The notes under the pieces: generated by a model
Database searches by the model: none
Told to the model about the DNA's origin: nothing
Seen by the model: the letters and a program-made list of their open reading frames with translations, nothing else
Translations under genes and position numbers: made by a program
Assembly: GCA_964520905.1 (NCBI GenBank)
Contig: CAZFQL010000020.1
Coordinates: forward strand, 1 to 55,740
Reading direction: 5' to 3'
Length of the DNA stretch: 55,740 bases
Origin: JAGVIE01 sp964520905
Lineage (GTDB): Bacteria; Bacteroidota; Ignavibacteria; UBA10030; SZUA-254
Shown: positions 53,648 to 55,740 of the stretch, piece after piece
Layout: the number at the start of each line of letters is the position of its first letter
Position numbering within the stretch: position 1 is the first letter of the stretch

Positions 53648-55582
53648 TTACTTCAACAACATCATCTTCTTAACTTGCTGGAATTGACCGTCATTAACGA
53701 TCAACTGATAATAATACACGCCAGATGCCAAATTAGAAGCATTGAATTCAATATCATTCGTGCCTGCATTGAATTCTTCATTGTTAGCAAGTGTCGCAAC
53801 TTCCTGACCGAGCATGTTGAATATCTTTAATGAAACGACAGCATCCTGATCGAGTTCAAATGAAATAATAGTCGATGGATTGAACGGATTAGGATAGTTC
53901 TGATCCAACTTGAATTTCACAGGATTTGCTTCATAAACATAGTTGCCGAATCCACTTGATGGAGCTAATTCAGCCCATGTGGGTCTGTAAACTACATTAG
54001 TCTGGTATAAATATTTTGCCGGTTTTAACACAAACGCTGTAATCCAGCTTGTTGTATCGAATTTACCGGAGAAGGCTGAATTAATTTTCGATACAATGCC
54101 CAGCAATTGTTGACCAGTCGCAAGCGGTATGCCGATAGGTTTACGATCTGCACTATCGCATGAGATATAATGATCTGCGATCTTGATTATTGAATCGATT
54201 GGTATAGCATTCACCCATGCAGGATCGGTAAGCTGTTTAGCATAGAGTAATCTTCCGAATCCTTTATTATTGTTGCCCATAAATCCGGCATCGCTAACTT
54301 CGAGATTGACTTTCAGCGCCAACAACTCAGCCAATAATTTGTTCGGCGTTCTCTTATCCGGTCCGATTGCTCCAACACCCTTCACGTATCCTTTACCATT
54401 GAAACCATCAAGGCATACTGCGGTGCCCGGTGCATCAACTCCGTAATCTTTTTTATACAACATCTTTAATACATCGCCATATTTCTTGTGGAACATATAT
54501 TTAAACATTCCTTTATATGGCGCTTTTGTACCATAGTATCCCGCAGTATCAGTCATACCGACGATGATACCGGTAGCAGAACCGGGATATTTTACAGCAA
54601 ACATATCTGATAGAACGTTAACCCAATTTGGCATTGGAAGACGTGTGAAATTGTCGATGCCAGCATAAAGTACCGGTTTCATCCATACGCCGCCCTTTTT
54701 AGGATACGGTAATGTATCGAGCTTACCAAATGCATATTTCTTCGCGTAAAGAGTTTTCCCCTTATTACCGATTCCTGATACTGTGACTGTCTCCCCAATA
54801 GCAACGGTGCTAGCAGGATTTGAGAAAGTAAATGTATATTTTGTTCTCTTTTTTGGTTCCGGATCAGTCGTTGCAACATCAAAAGGGCTCAGGGCTGTTA
54901 ATTCTACCGCTTGTGAAAATTCAACATATAATTTGGGGGCGGGTATGGTAATTTCATTTTTAAAATAAAATGTACCTTCACTGGTAACCGCTGCCTTCTT
55001 GTTTAGTTTGCCGATCTTGCCTTTTTGATCAGCTGCATAAGCAAGAGATTCAGATGTAGCTGTGAAGTAACCTTTTCCATCACCTCTCACAATTAAAACA
55101 GATTGCTGGAGAACATCAAAAGTATGATGGGTGTAGGTTGTTCGGGTGGTCATATCGCAAAGAATAGTACCGTTTAATTCTGTTATCAACCATGCGCCGC
55201 CGCTTGCACCGAGACCTGAGGCCCAAGTGAATTGCAGTTCATGTCCATTCTCATCTGACTGGAAGGCAATCCTCCATTGATCAGTTTGCGTCGCTCGCAC
55301 TAACTTGTGATAATTTATCATCAAACCGGTCCCGATTGTATCGTATCCTGTTCTTGAAACAAAACGTGTATCCATGGTCGGTTTAACCGGTGGTTGCTCT
55401 TTCTCTCCGAGTGCAGCATCAATATGACCCGTTGCACTTGCATCTATACCAAGTATCAACGTATCAGTTCTGACGCCGTCCGTCGCGTATATTTGTATGC
55501 TCAACGGTTCCTGTGCCAACGCTGCAACTACTACAAAAAGACACAGTCCCATCACGAGCGAAACATTTTTAAACATCTTCAT
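53648..55582 (-). CDS. T9SS-sorted protein with the long pre-sorting module
   Basis: A 644-residue exported protein. A signal peptide (about 1-23, ending AALAQ) is followed by a beta-rich N-terminal region of about 150 residues (GYDTIGTGLMINYHKL, FAWQ-like strands) without a recognised domain. Residues about 175-530 are the long form of the shared module (SESLAYAADQKGKIGK, LPMPNWVNVLSDMF, KYGDVLKMLY, NKLLAELLALKVNLEVSDAG, FGRLLYAKQ, KINSAFSGKFDT). The sorting domain begins DQNYPNPFNPSTIISF near 560 and ends KKMMLLK. GAGG precedes the ATG at seven bases. It is nearly all module plus sorting domain, so it is the simplest protein in which to study the module. Function unknown. Confidence 0.87.
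   Translation of the reverse strand: MKMFKNVSLVMGLCLFVVVAALAQEPLSIQIYATDGVRTDTLILGIDASATGHIDAALGEKEQPPVKPTMDTRFVSRTGYDTIGTGLMINYHKLVRATQTDQWRIAFQSDENGHELQFTWASGLGASGGAWLITELNGTILCDMTTRTTYTHHTFDVLQQSVLIVRGDGKGYFTATSESLAYAADQKGKIGKLNKKAAVTSEGTFYFKNEITIPAPKLYVEFSQAVELTALSPFDVATTDPEPKKRTKYTFTFSNPASTVAIGETVTVSGIGNKGKTLYAKKYAFGKLDTLPYPKKGGVWMKPVLYAGIDNFTRLPMPNWVNVLSDMFAVKYPGSATGIIVGMTDTAGYYGTKAPYKGMFKYMFHKKYGDVLKMLYKKDYGVDAPGTAVCLDGFNGKGYVKGVGAIGPDKRTPNKLLAELLALKVNLEVSDAGFMGNNNKGFGRLLYAKQLTDPAWVNAIPIDSIIKIADHYISCDSADRKPIGIPLATGQQLLGIVSKINSAFSGKFDTTSWITAFVLKPAKYLYQTNVVYRPTWAELAPSSGFGNYVYEANPVKFKLDQNYPNPFNPSTIISFELDQDAVVSLKIFNMLGQEVATLANNEEFNAGTNDIEFNASNLASGVYYYQLIVNDGQFQQVKKMMLLK
53995..55060 (-). 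other. Pre-sorting-domain module, long form (in the 644-residue protein)
   Basis: About 355 residues. Ordered landmarks ESLA, KGKIGK, MPNWVNV, KYGDVLKMLY, LLAELLALKVNL and KINSAFSGKFDT match those of the giant protein, whose module ends likewise just before the sorting domain. Confidence 0.7.
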
Positions 55583-55657
55583 ATAAGACCTCGCTGAATT
55601 ATGTGTGTGGATTATAAATTTCTTTTTTTATTGGGCATTGAAAATACCTGATCAATT

Positions 55658-55688
55658 GAAGCATCCCGTTTTTTAAACGGGATGCTTC
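55658..55688 (-). terminator. Hairpin after the right-edge gene
   Basis: A perfect 14-bp stem (55658-55671 with 55675-55688) and TTT loop, starting 9 bases after the stop of the partial gene on the minus strand. No T-run follows it, so it may be a terminator or a 3'-end stabiliser. Confidence 0.65.
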
Positions 55689-55697
55689 TTTATGATA

Positions 55698-55739
55698 TTA
55701 TTTCATCAACATAACTTTCTGAACGGCAGAGAATTCATC
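55698..55739 (-). CDS. 3' end of a T9SS-sorted protein (partial)
   Basis: The last 13 codons and TAA of a gene entering from the right edge, DEFSAVQKVMLMK, identical at DNA level to the fragment at 2-43. Sequence downstream of the shared 55 bases differs (a hairpin here, an A-rich terminator there), so these are two separate genes with the same tail. A T9SS sorting domain is inferred from the ending and the neighbours. Confidence 0.6.
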   Translation of the reverse strand, partial: DEFSAVQKVMLMK

Positions 55740-55740
55740 G

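Noticed and set aside
1..55740. The 55-base inverted ends as terminal inverted repeats of a giant transposon or linear replicon
   Set aside because: The length equals exactly the repeat length at both gap flanks, and the sequence is the coding tail of a T9SS cargo gene. An assembly k-mer overlap explains it without a mobile element.
21595..55740. T9SS machinery genes (PorV, SprA, GldKLMN type) accompanying the cargo
   Set aside because: No frame in the window matches these proteins; only cargo with sorting domains is present.

Overview
The window looks like one complete assembled scaffold from a bacterium of the Bacteroidota/Ignavibacteria side of the FCB group. The main evidence is nine type IX secretion (T9SS) type A C-terminal sorting domains with the YPNPFNP signature and Lys-rich ends such as KKMVLMK. 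Supporting evidence is a GWxTD-domain protein, a lipid A-type acyltransferase with a GT9 heptosyltransferase-like gene (a Gram-negative envelope), and AT-rich intergenic DNA. I cannot place it more exactly than 'Ignavibacteria-like'.

Layout. (1) 1-4241, plus strand: tail of a T9SS cargo gene and its terminator, then a DusB-like tRNA dihydrouridine synthase, a PolX DNA polymerase with PHP domain, a LiaF-like membrane protein and endonuclease III. (2) 15946 down to 4319, minus strand: a long compact gene run with a MATE transporter, a partner-switching regulatory cassette (membrane GAF-SpoIIE phosphatase, STAS antagonist, HATPase kinase, second GAF-SpoIIE phosphatase), PrmC, Dtd, a degenerate peptidase-MA-like secreted protein, an iPGM-like metalloenzyme and ComEC. 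(3) 21479 to 16084, minus strand: YjbQ, GWxTD protein, LpxL-type acyltransferase, GT9, TsaC, then tRNA-Arg(CCG) and a TPR membrane protein. (4) 21595-55740, minus strand: a surface-protein region with a 3677-residue T9SS protein, tandem coiled-coil genes around a 100-N gap, two propeller-like or repeat T9SS proteins, a lamin-tail T9SS protein, two Ycf48-like T9SS proteins, an usher-like/PapD-like/DUF4402 gene set, another T9SS protein, and the tail of a further one at the window edge.

How it fits together. The first 20 kb is mostly housekeeping and envelope biogenesis, with one Rsb-type switch whose output (sigma factor or other target) is not in the window. The remaining 34 kb is devoted to exported proteins using two routes: T9SS cargo, and what appears to be a chaperone-usher-like fimbrial set (DUF4402 subunit, PapD-like chaperone, usher-like barrel). 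No T9SS machinery gene is present. Four cargo proteins share an unnamed module just before the sorting domain, which I consider the best candidate for an undescribed protein family here.

Assembly caveats visible in the sequence. The two window ends are exact 55-base inverted copies. Both flanks of the N gap are exact 55-base copies of sequence a few hundred bases away. This is the signature of a k=55 de Bruijn assembly broken at repeats. The ends are therefore duplicated sorting-domain tails and not transposon ends, and the coiled-coil gene array around the gap is incomplete.
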